Positions 1 through 7,414 are shown, counted from the first letter of the stretch. The stretch: DNA of 12,786 nt from Clostridiales bacterium (GCA_012522165.1 JAAYKZ010000379.1:1-12786), one strand, 5' to 3'. The notes: a model not told the origin generated them from the sequence alone. Translations and numbers: made by a program.

Positions 1-66
1 GTACAAAACAATGATACTTTATTAGATATATCTAAATAATTATATAGAGTATTATTGTTTTGTTAC
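1..66. repeat. Imperfect 18/19-base inverted repeat with an inner 14-bp palindrome
   Basis: Bases 1-18 can pair with 48-66: 17 Watson-Crick pairs, one G.T and one bulged T (base 64). Inside the loop, 22-35 (TTAGATATATCTAA) is a perfect palindrome. The left arm begins at the first base of the window, so the repeat may extend further left. The right arm covers the proposed -35 element of the spore-protein promoter. It could be the terminator of an upstream gene, an operator, or a remnant of a small repeat; the role is unknown. Confidence 0.55.
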
Positions 67-76
67 AAATATACTT
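47..76 (+). promoter_or_regulatory. Probable sigma-G (forespore) promoter of the SASP gene
   Basis: GAGTATT (47-53) resembles the sigma-G -35 consensus (GAATA core, 4 of 5). TATACTT (70-76) resembles the -10 consensus CATACTA (5 of 7), with a 16-base spacer. Alpha/beta-type SASP genes are known to be transcribed by sigma-G in the forespore, which supports the reading. The match is partial, and AT-rich DNA gives such matches by chance. Confidence 0.45.
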
Positions 77-108
77 TATAATAATTTTTTGAAAGGAGAC
101 TGGAAAAA

Positions 109-330
109 ATGGCAGCAGGAAGTGGAAATACTGGCCGTAATAGACAGTTAGTACCTGAAGCTCATAAAGCACTGGATGATATGAAATATGAAATTGCAAG
201 AGAATTTAATTTACCTGTAACCCAAGGTTCAGAAGATTACTGGGGCAACTTAACTGCTCAACAATGTGGTAAAGTCGGCGGAGAAATGGTTAAACGATTG
301 ATAGCTATGGCTCAAAACCAGTTGAAATAA
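109..330 (+). CDS. Alpha/beta-type small acid-soluble spore protein (SASP)
   Basis: This 73-residue protein belongs to the alpha/beta SASP family, which coats spore DNA, shifts it toward an A-like form and protects it from UV and heat, then is degraded at germination as an amino-acid source. Two family hallmarks are visible. The first is the N-terminal block LVPEAHKALDDMKYEIAREF (about residues 14-33); its EIAREF matches the cleavage region of the germination protease GPR. The second is the C-terminal block GNLTAQQCGKVGGEMVKRLI (about 46-65). The length is normal for the family. The ATG is preceded by AAGGAGA at 94-99. The gene is monocistronic, lying between a probable sigma-G promoter and a strong terminator. 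It is the clearest evidence that the host makes endospores. I cannot assign a specific ssp letter. Confidence 0.97.
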   Translation: MAAGSGNTGRNRQLVPEAHKALDDMKYEIAREFNLPVTQGSEDYWGNLTAQQCGKVGGEMVKRLIAMAQNQLK

Positions 331-353
331 TAGTTTGGTATATGCTAATAGAT

Positions 354-390
354 AAAATAATACGGCGATAAATAATCGCCGTATTATTTT
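354..390 (+). terminator. Rho-independent terminator of the SASP gene
   Basis: A perfect 16-bp stem (354-369 pairing with 375-390, GC-rich core TACGGCGAT) surrounds a five-base loop. Because the stem ends in A and T runs, it can work in both directions. It sits 23 bases after the SASP stop and isolates that gene from DUF4364. Confidence 0.92.
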
Positions 391-401
391 GTTGTATTTT
401 A

Positions 402-410
402 TGCTATAAT
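402..410 (+). promoter_or_regulatory. Extended -10 promoter for the DUF4364 gene
   Basis: TGCTATAAT is a perfect extended -10 element (TGnTATAAT), about 50 bases before the DUF4364 start and just after the preceding terminator. No good -35 is seen, as is usual for extended -10 promoters. Confidence 0.6.
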
Positions 411-460
411 CATAATATTATATCCTTACAATTTCTTAAGAGTTATATGAGGTGGGAACT

Positions 461-982
461 ATGATTCAAGACACTAACGCTTTAGCCGAGGATAAATTAT
501 CTATTTTATATTTTATGGGATGTTTAGGTATTCCTCTAACAAATGGTCAAATTACCCGTTTTTTTGTGGAAAATAATATAATTAACTATTTTGAGCTTCA
601 GCAATATATTATTGAACTTATTTCTGGTGGACTAATAGATAATATGGAAACAGGTAATTCTCAATTTTTAACCTTAACCTCTAAGGGGAATAAGGTTTTA
701 GCTTTTTTTAAAAAAAGAATATCTCCTACACTGCGTAATATCATCGAATCCTACGCAGAAAATAATCGTGAACGATTAAAAGATGAAAGTCAAATCACTG
801 CCGATTACAAAAAAATAAACCACAAACAATATGAAGTTTTATGTAGAGTTACCGAAAAGGATCTGGTACTAATGGAACTAAAGCTTACCGTTCCCGATAG
901 CAGTCAAGCCAAGGCTTTTTGTGAAAATTGGAGACTTAGAGCTCCTGAGGTCTTTAAAGCTATGTTAGATCGTTTGATATAA
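461..982 (+). CDS. DUF4364 family protein (predicted winged-helix, function unknown)
   Basis: This 173-residue soluble protein starts IQDTNALAEDKLSILYFM and resembles the clostridial DUF4364 family, in which an N-terminal D/T-x-x-LAE-x-KL-x-ILY segment leads into a predicted winged helix. Residues about 8-75 fit that fold: helices, then a segment reading LISGGLIDNM followed by FLTLTSKGNKVL, typical of a wing. The C-terminal half (YEVLCRVTEKDLVLMELKLTVP) looks like a beta-strand domain. The family has no established function; DNA binding is an inference from fold. I chose ATG 461 rather than in-frame GTG 452 because the GAGGTGGG ribosome binding site (449-456) overlaps the GTG and is correctly spaced for the ATG. 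The 3' end overlaps the opposing beta-propeller gene by 23 bases. Confidence 0.8.
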   Translation: MIQDTNALAEDKLSILYFMGCLGIPLTNGQITRFFVENNIINYFELQQYIIELISGGLIDNMETGNSQFLTLTSKGNKVLAFFKKRISPTLRNIIESYAENNRERLKDESQITADYKKINHKQYEVLCRVTEKDLVLMELKLTVPDSSQAKAFCENWRLRAPEVFKAMLDRLI

Positions 983-1883
983 AAACTATGCCATTTGGTT
1001 CTTTCCCTACCCTCATAGTATCAACTTTTCTACGAATTTTCCAATCAACAACTGAAATTGAATTATCGCCAGGATTAGTTACATAGACATACCTCTCATT
1101 ATGATCCACAGCCATGCCATGTGTCATACCATTTGTGGGCACATGGTATATTATTTTTTTCTTTTCTAAATCCACTATTTCAAGTCCTCCATTACCCATT
1201 GAGGCAACAAATACATATTTTCCATCTTTGGTGATATATATTTGGCCTGGTATTGCATTTAGTCTGATTTCTGCTAAAGTTTTATAATTATCAGTATCAA
1301 GAACCTTTATACAACCCATATCACTATCGTTTGAAGATGAACAACTAACAAATAGAACATCCCCTTTCGCCGAATACCTTACTTGCATGGGGTTTTTATT
1401 AAGTTTAATAAGTTTTTTTAGTGATAGGTTATGGGCATCAATAATCATAACATCATTTGAATTAACATTAGCTATAGCTAATGTTTTAAATATAGGATCA
1501 AAATCTATACCTTGAGGCATGGAACCAGTCTTTAGTTGACTAATTAGTTTCATTTTTTTCACACAAACAACCGATACTGTATCCGAATCACTATTTGTGA
1601 CAAAAGCTAAAGCACGTTCTTTATCATAAACCATATGCCATGGACGCCTTCCTATAATAATAGAACCTAATACTTCCCCTTTTAATAAATCAATAGATGC
1701 TATGGAATCGGCATAATACTGACTAACTAAAACCCTATAACTTTTGTCATAGTTTATAATATCGTAGGGCCCTGAATCTTTTGGTAGCTGTATCCGTTTA
1801 ATCTCTTTAAAATGACAGGGATCAATAACTGAAATAGTACTATCGCCAGTGTTTGTAACTGCTATTAAATACTTATAGTTCAT
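960..1883 (-). CDS. YncE/YVTN-family seven-bladed beta-propeller protein
   Basis: This protein of 307 residues is built from repeated beta-propeller blades. Recurrent units include AVTNTGDSTISVID near the N terminus, FVTNSDSDTVSVV, and YVTNPGDNSISVVD near the C terminus. These match the YVTN / surface-layer NHL-like repeat family typified by E. coli YncE. Propellers of this class act as binding scaffolds; no substrate can be inferred here. There is no signal peptide or membrane segment, so it is probably cytoplasmic, unlike periplasmic YncE. I preferred ATG 1883 over ATG 1898: GGGGAGG (minus strand, 1895-1889) is a well-spaced ribosome binding site for 1883 but lies inside the longer reading frame. 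The gene is monocistronic, convergent with DUF4364, and has a strong hairpin upstream. Confidence 0.85.
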   Translation of the reverse strand: MNYKYLIAVTNTGDSTISVIDPCHFKEIKRIQLPKDSGPYDIINYDKSYRVLVSQYYADSIASIDLLKGEVLGSIIIGRRPWHMVYDKERALAFVTNSDSDTVSVVCVKKMKLISQLKTGSMPQGIDFDPIFKTLAIANVNSNDVMIIDAHNLSLKKLIKLNKNPMQVRYSAKGDVLFVSCSSSNDSDMGCIKVLDTDNYKTLAEIRLNAIPGQIYITKDGKYVFVASMGNGGLEIVDLEKKKIIYHVPTNGMTHGMAVDHNERYVYVTNPGDNSISVVDWKIRRKVDTMRVGKEPNGIVFISNDLT

Positions 1884-1929
1884 AATTGACCTCCCCATAA
1901 TACTATCTGTTTATATGTTTTAAGTCCTT

Positions 1930-1978
1930 GTGTTAGTTCAGTACTTATCCTTAAGCCATTATTAGGATGAACTAGCAC
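1930..1978. other. Long hairpin upstream of the beta-propeller gene
   Basis: GTGTTAGTTCA (1930-1940) pairs with TGAACTAGCAC (1968-1978) over 11 consecutive pairs including one G-U. A second, weaker stem follows inside (TCCTTA 1948-1953 against TTAGGA 1962-1967, one mismatch). Neither strand has a run of T after the stem, so it is not a standard terminator. It is about 47 bases upstream of the propeller start and could be a leader structure or an operator. The remaining bases between 1884 and 2061 show nothing I recognise. Confidence 0.5.
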
Positions 1979-2061
1979 AGCGGTTAATTTGGTCTAATTT
2001 CATTATATGGGGATAAGGTAAGATGTGTAATCCAATTGAACAAGATAATAATATTGCATAA

Positions 2062-2118
2062 AAAAATACCTCCAAGGTAGGTAATCTAATTTTAATAAAT
2101 TAGCTTGTCTACCTTGGA
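2062..2118 (-). terminator. Terminator of the valS-folC operon
   Basis: On the minus strand a two-part stem forms: 2109-2118 with 2071-2080 (TCCAAGGTAG, 10 bp) and an inner 7-bp stem (2086-2092 with 2097-2103). It is followed by a T-rich tail (complement of the A run at 2062-2067). It begins 24 bases after the folC stop. Confidence 0.9.
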
Positions 2119-2141
2119 AGCATCATATCACATGAATTTCT

Positions 2142-3467
2142 TTAATAATCTCTTATAGCTGCTGTTGTTTTACTCTCTTTATTCTTTATATAACTTCTTG
2201 CACTTCCTGCTAGATATAAAGAACCGCATATTATTACAATACCTTCATGGCCTGCTATATCTATAGCCTTATCAATTGCATTTGGAATATTTGGTTCTGT
2301 AATAACCTTATCACAATATTTTAATGCTTTAGAACTTAGCTGGCTAGGTTCCATAGCTCTATGACTATCAGGCCTAGTTGCAATTATTGTATGTGCTAGG
2401 GGACAAACCTTGCTAACTACTACATCAACTTCTTTATCCTTTAATATACCTAATACCAAGGTTACTTGATCAGGGTTAAAATACTTGCTAATGGTATTAG
2501 CTAATACATTAGCACCTGCTGCATTGTGGGCACCATCTATTATGATCAATGGTTTTTTACAAACTTTTTCGAGACGTCCTGGCCATTTTGTATTGGCCAT
2601 ACCCTGGTATACAGCAGTCTCAGGCACTTGTACTCCCATATCCCTTATGACTTCTATAGCTGATAGGGCAGTAGCAGCATTTAAAAGCTGGTGCTCACCT
2701 ATTAAATTTAGCTTAAGATCCTTATATTCTCTATCTTTATATCTAAAATCAAAAAAATTGCCTTCTAGGGATGATTCTTTAACCGATATTTGTTCTTCAG
2801 AAACTTCATATAAAAACGCATCCCTATCTTTTGATACCTGCCTAAGTACTGAAGAAGCTTCACTTTGCTGTGGATATACCACTACTGGCCTGCCATGCTT
2901 TATTATACCTGCTTTTTCAAAGGCTATTTCTCCTAAAGTGCTACCTAGCACATCCATATGATCAAAGTCAATGGCAGTGATTACCGACAACAAGGGTTTA
3001 TCTACCACATTAGTAGCATCAAACCTACCTCCCAATCCTACCTCTACTACAGCTATATCTATTTGTTGCTGGGCAAAGTAAAGTAGGCCAATGGCTGTAA
3101 TTATCTCAAAAACTGTAGGATGGTTGCGGCCCTCCGCAACCATCTCTTCCACCTTTTCCTTTACCATTTGGGTGACATTGCCTAAATCATCATTAGGCAT
3201 TTCCTTTAAATTTACTTGAATTCTTTCAGTAAAATTCTCTAAATAGGGAGAGGTAAACATTCCAACCTTATATCCCGCTTCATAGAGAATATGAGATATC
3301 ATTGAAGTAACAGATCCTTTACCATTTGTTCCTGCTACATGAATATACTTATACTTATTTTGTGGGTTGCCCAAGCGATTTAAGAGATCAGTAATATTCT
3401 CTAATCCTAGTTTAGATCCAAATTTATAGGCACTATATATATACTCCAAAGCTTGATTGTAGTCCAT
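2142..3467 (-). CDS. folC: Folylpolyglutamate synthase / dihydrofolate synthase
   Basis: FolC is a cytoplasmic Mur-ligase-like enzyme that adds glutamate to folates (and often to dihydropteroate) using ATP. The 441-residue length is normal. Family motifs appear in order: the ATP-binding loop GTNGKGS (about residues 46-52), the folate-loop region TSPYLENFTERI, GLGGRFDATNV, DFDHMDVLG, FEKAGIIK, GEHQLLNAATAL, WPGRLE, and IDGAHNAAG in the C-terminal domain. I chose ATG 3467, giving the usual MDYNQALEYI start; an upstream in-frame GTG at 3482 is possible but leaves almost no room for a ribosome binding site. It lies 21 bases after valS and shares its T-box-controlled transcript; a valS-folC order is common in Firmicutes. 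A terminator follows. Confidence 0.96.
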   Translation of the reverse strand: MDYNQALEYIYSAYKFGSKLGLENITDLLNRLGNPQNKYKYIHVAGTNGKGSVTSMISHILYEAGYKVGMFTSPYLENFTERIQVNLKEMPNDDLGNVTQMVKEKVEEMVAEGRNHPTVFEIITAIGLLYFAQQQIDIAVVEVGLGGRFDATNVVDKPLLSVITAIDFDHMDVLGSTLGEIAFEKAGIIKHGRPVVVYPQQSEASSVLRQVSKDRDAFLYEVSEEQISVKESSLEGNFFDFRYKDREYKDLKLNLIGEHQLLNAATALSAIEVIRDMGVQVPETAVYQGMANTKWPGRLEKVCKKPLIIIDGAHNAAGANVLANTISKYFNPDQVTLVLGILKDKEVDVVVSKVCPLAHTIIATRPDSHRAMEPSQLSSKALKYCDKVITEPNIPNAIDKAIDIAGHEGIVIICGSLYLAGSARSYIKNKESKTTAAIRDY

Positions 3468-3488
3468 TGAAATAGCTTCCACCTACCC

Positions 3489-6143
3489 TTATTTCATCAA
3501 TTTATTTAAAGCTTCTATTCGATCATTTACTTTATCCATCATATCAAGATATTTATTAAGTTTTTGTCTTTCTTCCTCTACTATAGCAGGAGGTGCTTTT
3601 TTAACAAAATTCTCGTTAGCAAGTTTACCTTCAGCCCTAGCAATTTCCTTTTTCAAGGTTTCTTTTTCCTTATTTAGCCTTGCCATTTCCTTATCAAAAT
3701 CCACCAACTCTTCTAATGGCATAAATATTTGTGCTTTATCCGTCACTGCAGAAACACTATTTTCTGGAATATCCGATTCACTATCCTTTAAAATTACCCT
3801 TGATGCAAAGGCTAGCCTCTCAAAGTAGATTTGTCCTTCTTCAAATACTTCTTTATAGCCTTGAGAGGGAACAATAATTACCTGTGCCTTTTGAGATGGA
3901 TGAACCTCCATTTCTGCTCTAACATTTCTTATGCTTCTGATGGCATTCATTATTGCTTCCATCTGATCTTCGGCCTCACCATCCACTTCATTTTCATTAT
4001 AATCTGGCCATGGAGATATCATAATGCTCTCACCTTCATGAGGTAAGTGCTGCCATATTTCCTCCGTTATAAAAGGCATAAAAGGATGCAACAGTTTCAA
4101 GGTATTGGATAATACGTAGGTAAGTGTATATAGTACTGTTTCTCTTTGCTCATTCTCCTGATCATATAATCTTGGTTTTGCAAGTTCAATATACCAATCA
4201 CAAAACTCGCTCCATATAAAATCGTAGAGTTTCTGTACCGCAATTCCTAGCTCATATTTTTCCAGATTTTCAGTTACTTCTTTTACTAATCGATTGTATT
4301 TACTAATAATCCAGCGATCAGGCAATTCTAAATCCTCTATTTTTGGCTTCTTTGGAACAGAATCCTTCAGGTTCATCAGTATAAACCTAGAAGCATTCCA
4401 TATCTTGTTGGCAAAATTCCTAGAAGCTTCAACCCGTTCATAATGGAACCTCATATCATTTCCTGGTGAGTTTCCTGTAAGGAGACTAAGTCTTAAAGCA
4501 TCAGCTCCATACTCATCAATTACCTCTAGAGGATCTATACCATTACCCAAAGATTTACTCATCTTTCGTCCCTGAGCATCCCTTACAATACCATGGATAA
4601 ATACATGACGGAAAGGAACTTCATCCATATGTTCCAGTCCAGAAAAGATCATTCTTGCTACCCAGAAAAATATAATATCATAGCCTGTTACTAAAACGCT
4701 AGTTGGATAGAAATACTCTAACTCGTCTGTTTTATCAGGCCAGCCTAATGTAGAAAAGGGCCAAAGGGCAGAACTAAACCATGTATCCAAAACATCTTCA
4801 TCCTGCTTGAATTCTGTACTACCGCATTTTGTGCAATAGTCGGGCATATCCCTAGCTACAACTGTATCATTGCAGCCTTGGCAATAGTATGCAGGAATCC
4901 TATGTCCCCACCATAGCTGTCTGGAAATGCACCAATCCCTAATGTTCTCCATCCAATTAAAGTATATCTTTTCGAATCTTTCAGGTATAAATTTTATCCT
5001 TCCATCTCTAACTGCTTCAATTGCAGGCTTGGCCAAGGGTTCCATCTTTACAAACCATTGTTTGGATATAATTGGTTCTACTACAGTATCACATCTGTAG
5101 CAGTGTCCTACATTATGGCTATGTTCTTCTATCTTAGCCAACAAGCCCTGTTTTTCCAGGTCTTCTATTATTCTTTTTCTTGCCTCATATCTGTCAAGCC
5201 CCTGATATTTACCTGCATTTTCATTCATTACAGCCTCATCGTCCATAACACGAAGCTGTTCAAGATTATGTCGAAGCCCTACCTCAAAATCGTTAGGATC
5301 ATGTGCAGGTGTAATCTTTACAACTCCTGTACCAAATTCTCTATCTACATATTCATCTGCTATAATGGGTATTTCACGATTTACCAAAGGCAAAATTACC
5401 TTCTTGCCAATGAGATGCTGATATCTCTCATCTTCAGGATGAACTGCTACCGCAGTATCCCCCAGCATGGTTTCAGGTCTAGTAGTTGCTATGGTCAGCT
5501 TTTCATCGCTGTCCTTTATTGGATAATAAATATGCCAGAAATTACCTCCTTGTTCTTGATGCTCTACCTCTGCATCTGATAGTGCAGTCTTACATTCTGG
5601 GCACCAATTGATAATCCTATCTCCCCGGTAAATAAGCCCTTTTTCATATAGTCTAATAAACACCTCTATAACTGCATGACTACAACCTTCATCCATGGTA
5701 AAACGCTCTCTAGACCAGTCAAGGGATGAACCTAGTTTTTTAAGCTGGTCTACAATTCTTCCCCCATATTTTTCTTTCCATTCCCATGCCCTTTCTAGAA
5801 AGCCCTCTCTTCCAACATGGTTTTTGGTAAGACCTTCTTTTGCCATTTCCTCAACTATTTTTACTTCAGTAGCAATGCTAGCGTGGTCAGTTCCTGGAAC
5901 CCAAAGAGTCGAATAACCTTGCATCCTTCTCCAGCGTATTAGAGTGTCTTGTAAAGTATTGTCCAAGGCATGACCCATATGAAGCTGTCCAGTTATATTT
6001 GGAGGAGGAATAACTATACAGAAAGGCTTTTTACTCCAGTCCACCTCTCCCCTAAAATATCCTTTTTCCATCCATTCTTTATATCTTCTATCTTCTACTT
6101 GTTTTGGATCGTAAGTTTTTGCAATCATTCGATCTTCACTCAC
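3489..6143 (-). CDS. valS: Valyl-tRNA synthetase
   Basis: This class I aminoacyl-tRNA synthetase attaches valine to tRNA-Val and hydrolyses mischarged threonyl-tRNA-Val. It has 884 residues, the normal length. Visible landmarks are PPPNITGQLHMGHAL with the HIGH-type motif HMGH (55-58), the CP1 editing domain with ATTRPETMLGD (219-229), cysteine pairs suited to zinc (CPEC 181-184, CYRC 348-351, CQGC 421-424, CTKC 437-440), DTWFSSALWPFSTLGWP (453-469), and KMSKS (527-531). The C-terminal 70 residues form the lysine/glutamate-rich coiled coil that contacts tRNA. The start is GTG, 8 bases after AGGAG (minus strand 6156-6152). It is downstream of a valine T-box and a small membrane-protein gene, and upstream of folC. 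No editing or catalytic residue appears to be missing. Confidence 0.98.
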   Translation of the reverse strand: MSEDRMIAKTYDPKQVEDRRYKEWMEKGYFRGEVDWSKKPFCIVIPPPNITGQLHMGHALDNTLQDTLIRWRRMQGYSTLWVPGTDHASIATEVKIVEEMAKEGLTKNHVGREGFLERAWEWKEKYGGRIVDQLKKLGSSLDWSRERFTMDEGCSHAVIEVFIRLYEKGLIYRGDRIINWCPECKTALSDAEVEHQEQGGNFWHIYYPIKDSDEKLTIATTRPETMLGDTAVAVHPEDERYQHLIGKKVILPLVNREIPIIADEYVDREFGTGVVKITPAHDPNDFEVGLRHNLEQLRVMDDEAVMNENAGKYQGLDRYEARKRIIEDLEKQGLLAKIEEHSHNVGHCYRCDTVVEPIISKQWFVKMEPLAKPAIEAVRDGRIKFIPERFEKIYFNWMENIRDWCISRQLWWGHRIPAYYCQGCNDTVVARDMPDYCTKCGSTEFKQDEDVLDTWFSSALWPFSTLGWPDKTDELEYFYPTSVLVTGYDIIFFWVARMIFSGLEHMDEVPFRHVFIHGIVRDAQGRKMSKSLGNGIDPLEVIDEYGADALRLSLLTGNSPGNDMRFHYERVEASRNFANKIWNASRFILMNLKDSVPKKPKIEDLELPDRWIISKYNRLVKEVTENLEKYELGIAVQKLYDFIWSEFCDWYIELAKPRLYDQENEQRETVLYTLTYVLSNTLKLLHPFMPFITEEIWQHLPHEGESIMISPWPDYNENEVDGEAEDQMEAIMNAIRSIRNVRAEMEVHPSQKAQVIIVPSQGYKEVFEEGQIYFERLAFASRVILKDSESDIPENSVSAVTDKAQIFMPLEELVDFDKEMARLNKEKETLKKEIARAEGKLANENFVKKAPPAIVEEERQKLNKYLDMMDKVNDRIEALNKLMK

Positions 6144-6162
6144 TCTATACTCTCCTCTCTCT

Positions 6163-6372
6163 TTATTTGGTAATTCTAAACAATCCTAATAACCCTATAA
6201 ATAATCCAACTATTTTTAGTATAGTTGTAATCTTGAAAACCTTATGGGATGAGATTTTCATAATCCTTACTGTAATAAACCTAGCGCCATAAGTGATAAA
6301 AGCAGCAATCATAAAAAACAATAATGCCACCTTATCTATATTTATCAAATTTTCCAGCGCCTTCTCTAGCAT
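6163..6372 (-). CDS. Small two-TM membrane protein, unrecognised
   Basis: This 69-residue protein starts at an ATG preceded by AAAGGTG with a 6-base spacing. It has two likely membrane helices (about residues 15-35, VALLFFMIAAFITYGARFI, and 49-67, ILKIVGLFIGLLGLF) joined by a short basic segment (VRIMKISSHKVFK), so it probably forms a hairpin in the membrane with the basic loop in the cytoplasm. I do not recognise the family. Its stop is 19 bases before the valS start and it follows the T-box terminator directly, so it should be expressed with valS. The good ribosome binding site and tight packing argue that it is real. A longer start at GTG 6381 is possible but less well placed. Confidence 0.65.
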   Translation of the reverse strand: MLEKALENLINIDKVALLFFMIAAFITYGARFITVRIMKISSHKVFKITTILKIVGLFIGLLGLFRITK

Positions 6373-6395
6373 AAGCAACACCTTTCATAATGGAT

Positions 6396-6434
6396 AAAAA
6401 AAGCCTTACATCCTAGGGACAAGGACGTAAGACT
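6396..6434 (-). terminator. Intrinsic terminator of the T-box leader
   Basis: On the minus strand AGTCTTACGTCC pairs with GGATGTAAGGCT (12 bp with G-U pairs) around a nine-base loop and is followed by seven T residues. It is the off-state terminator of the valine T-box and lies just before the small membrane-protein gene. Confidence 0.93.
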
Positions 6435-6645
6435 CCGCGGTACCACCTTGTTTTTTGCTTTTAATAGAAACAAAGCCTATAAAAGCAAACACTCAAAATC
6501 TTTAACGGGATTAGCGTTTCAGCCTACTTGCGGTTCAGCTGAAATGTTCAGAAGCGACCTTCCATTTTCTCCAACCGGGGAAATCTCTCAGCCCATGGAT
6601 TTCCTTTTCTGTCGGCCTTGAAAATGTACTCCTCTTCGTCATCAC
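6396..6645 (-). promoter_or_regulatory. Valine-specific T-box riboswitch
   Basis: The leader carries the T-box sequence AGGTGGTACCGCGG (minus strand 6448-6435). Its TGGT bulge suits the ACCA end of uncharged tRNA-Val. The 5' stem I begins with GAAGAGGAGTAC, and its specifier region reads GGTCGCTTCTGAAC, giving specifier codon GUC for valine at 6558-6556. Two exclusive structures can be drawn. In the antiterminator, ACAAGG (6451-6446) pairs with CCTTGT (6424-6419). In the terminator, 6434-6423 pairs with 6413-6402, followed by a U run. Uncharged tRNA-Val should favour the antiterminator and turn on the small membrane protein, valS and folC. The 5' boundary is approximate. Confidence 0.96.
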
Positions 6646-6689
6646 ATGGATATGAAATTGTTGTTCAAATTTAGCTACTTTTGCATAAT

Positions 6690-6717
6690 ATTATAACCTA
6701 TAAAGTTACGTTGTCAA
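6690..6717 (-). promoter_or_regulatory. Consensus sigma-A promoter of the T-box/valS operon
   Basis: On the minus strand TTGACA (6717-6712) and TATAAT (6695-6690) are both perfect matches to consensus, separated by 16 bases. Transcription should start near 6683, about 40 bases before T-box stem I. A strong constitutive promoter fits control by attenuation. A 10-bp inverted repeat (TCAACTTAAC 6721-6730 and its complement at 6780-6789) lies just upstream. Confidence 0.9.
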
Positions 6718-6803
6718 GACTCAACTTAACCTATTGTGCTAGATCAATACTATTAAATATAAATCTCCAATGAAAACTTGTTAAGTTGACACTTATGATT
6801 AGC

Positions 6804-7328
6804 TTAGACATTGGTATTATGATTGCTCAAATTTATTATACCGTATTGAACAAGGGCAAATAATGTGAGAAAGACTGCAATTCCTAACAGATAATATGCA
6901 TAAGGTAATTCAAACACTAAAGCTATAATAGCTACATAAAAGGCTGCACTAGCGGCTTTTCCGACAAAATTAGACTGTACTACAGTATCTCTATTTTTGT
7001 ATAAGAATATAGCGCCTAGCACCATTAACAGTTCCTTGCCTAACACAATAATGACAACGATCAAGGGAACTATATCTACTGTATACAAGCTTATCAGAAC
7101 CACAATTAACATTAGCTTGTCTGCTAATGGATCCATAAGTTTGCCCCATTTGGTAATCATATCGTATTTTCTAGCAATATAACCATCCAATACATCAGTA
7201 ATTCCTGCTACCAAAAAAATTATAACACCCCATTTAAGATTGTTTTCAATAGCAGGATTGTAAAAGACATATATAAATACGCCAACGAGGCAAAATCTAA
7301 TGGCTGTCAATATATTGGGTATATTCAT
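6804..7328 (-). CDS. pgsA: CDP-diacylglycerol--glycerol-3-phosphate 3-phosphatidyltransferase
   Basis: This integral membrane enzyme makes phosphatidylglycerophosphate from CDP-diacylglycerol and glycerol-3-phosphate, the first committed step to phosphatidylglycerol and cardiolipin. The full CDP-alcohol phosphotransferase signature D-x2-DG-x2-AR-x8-G-x3-D-x3-D is present, at D45, D48, G49, A52, R53, G62, D66 and D70 of the 174-residue protein. The N terminus MNIPNILTAIRF is typical of PgsA, and several hydrophobic helices follow. I chose ATG 7328, which has AGAGGA upstream; a longer in-frame extension to 7403 is basic and not family-like. No clear terminator is seen between its stop and the next promoter. 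A related enzyme with another alcohol acceptor cannot be fully excluded. Confidence 0.93.
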   Translation of the reverse strand: MNIPNILTAIRFCLVGVFIYVFYNPAIENNLKWGVIIFLVAGITDVLDGYIARKYDMITKWGKLMDPLADKLMLIVVLISLYTVDIVPLIVVIIVLGKELLMVLGAIFLYKNRDTVVQSNFVGKAASAAFYVAIIALVFELPYAYYLLGIAVFLTLFALVQYGIINLSNHNTNV

Positions 7329-7386
7329 GCTTATTTTCCTCTTCTCTTTATATAGCTTTGACTTAATTTTAACTTTCCTAATGATT

Positions 7387-7414
7387 TTTATACTAGGTTC
7401 CAATCATTGTTCAA
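7387..7414 (-). promoter_or_regulatory. Candidate sigma-A promoter of pgsA
   Basis: On the minus strand TTGAAC (7414-7409) and TATAAA (7392-7387) are separated by 16 bases, and the start codon is about 60 bases further on. Each box is one or two bases from consensus. It lies after the tRNA terminator, so pgsA is probably transcribed independently of the tRNAs. Confidence 0.55.

Noticed and set aside
2485..2961. 158-codon open frame on the plus strand
   Set aside because: It is antisense to conserved folC motifs; a shadow of the real gene.
5058..5579. 173-codon open frame on the plus strand
   Set aside because: It is antisense to the catalytic core of valS, has no ribosome binding site and its protein looks like no family; it is a shadow of valS.
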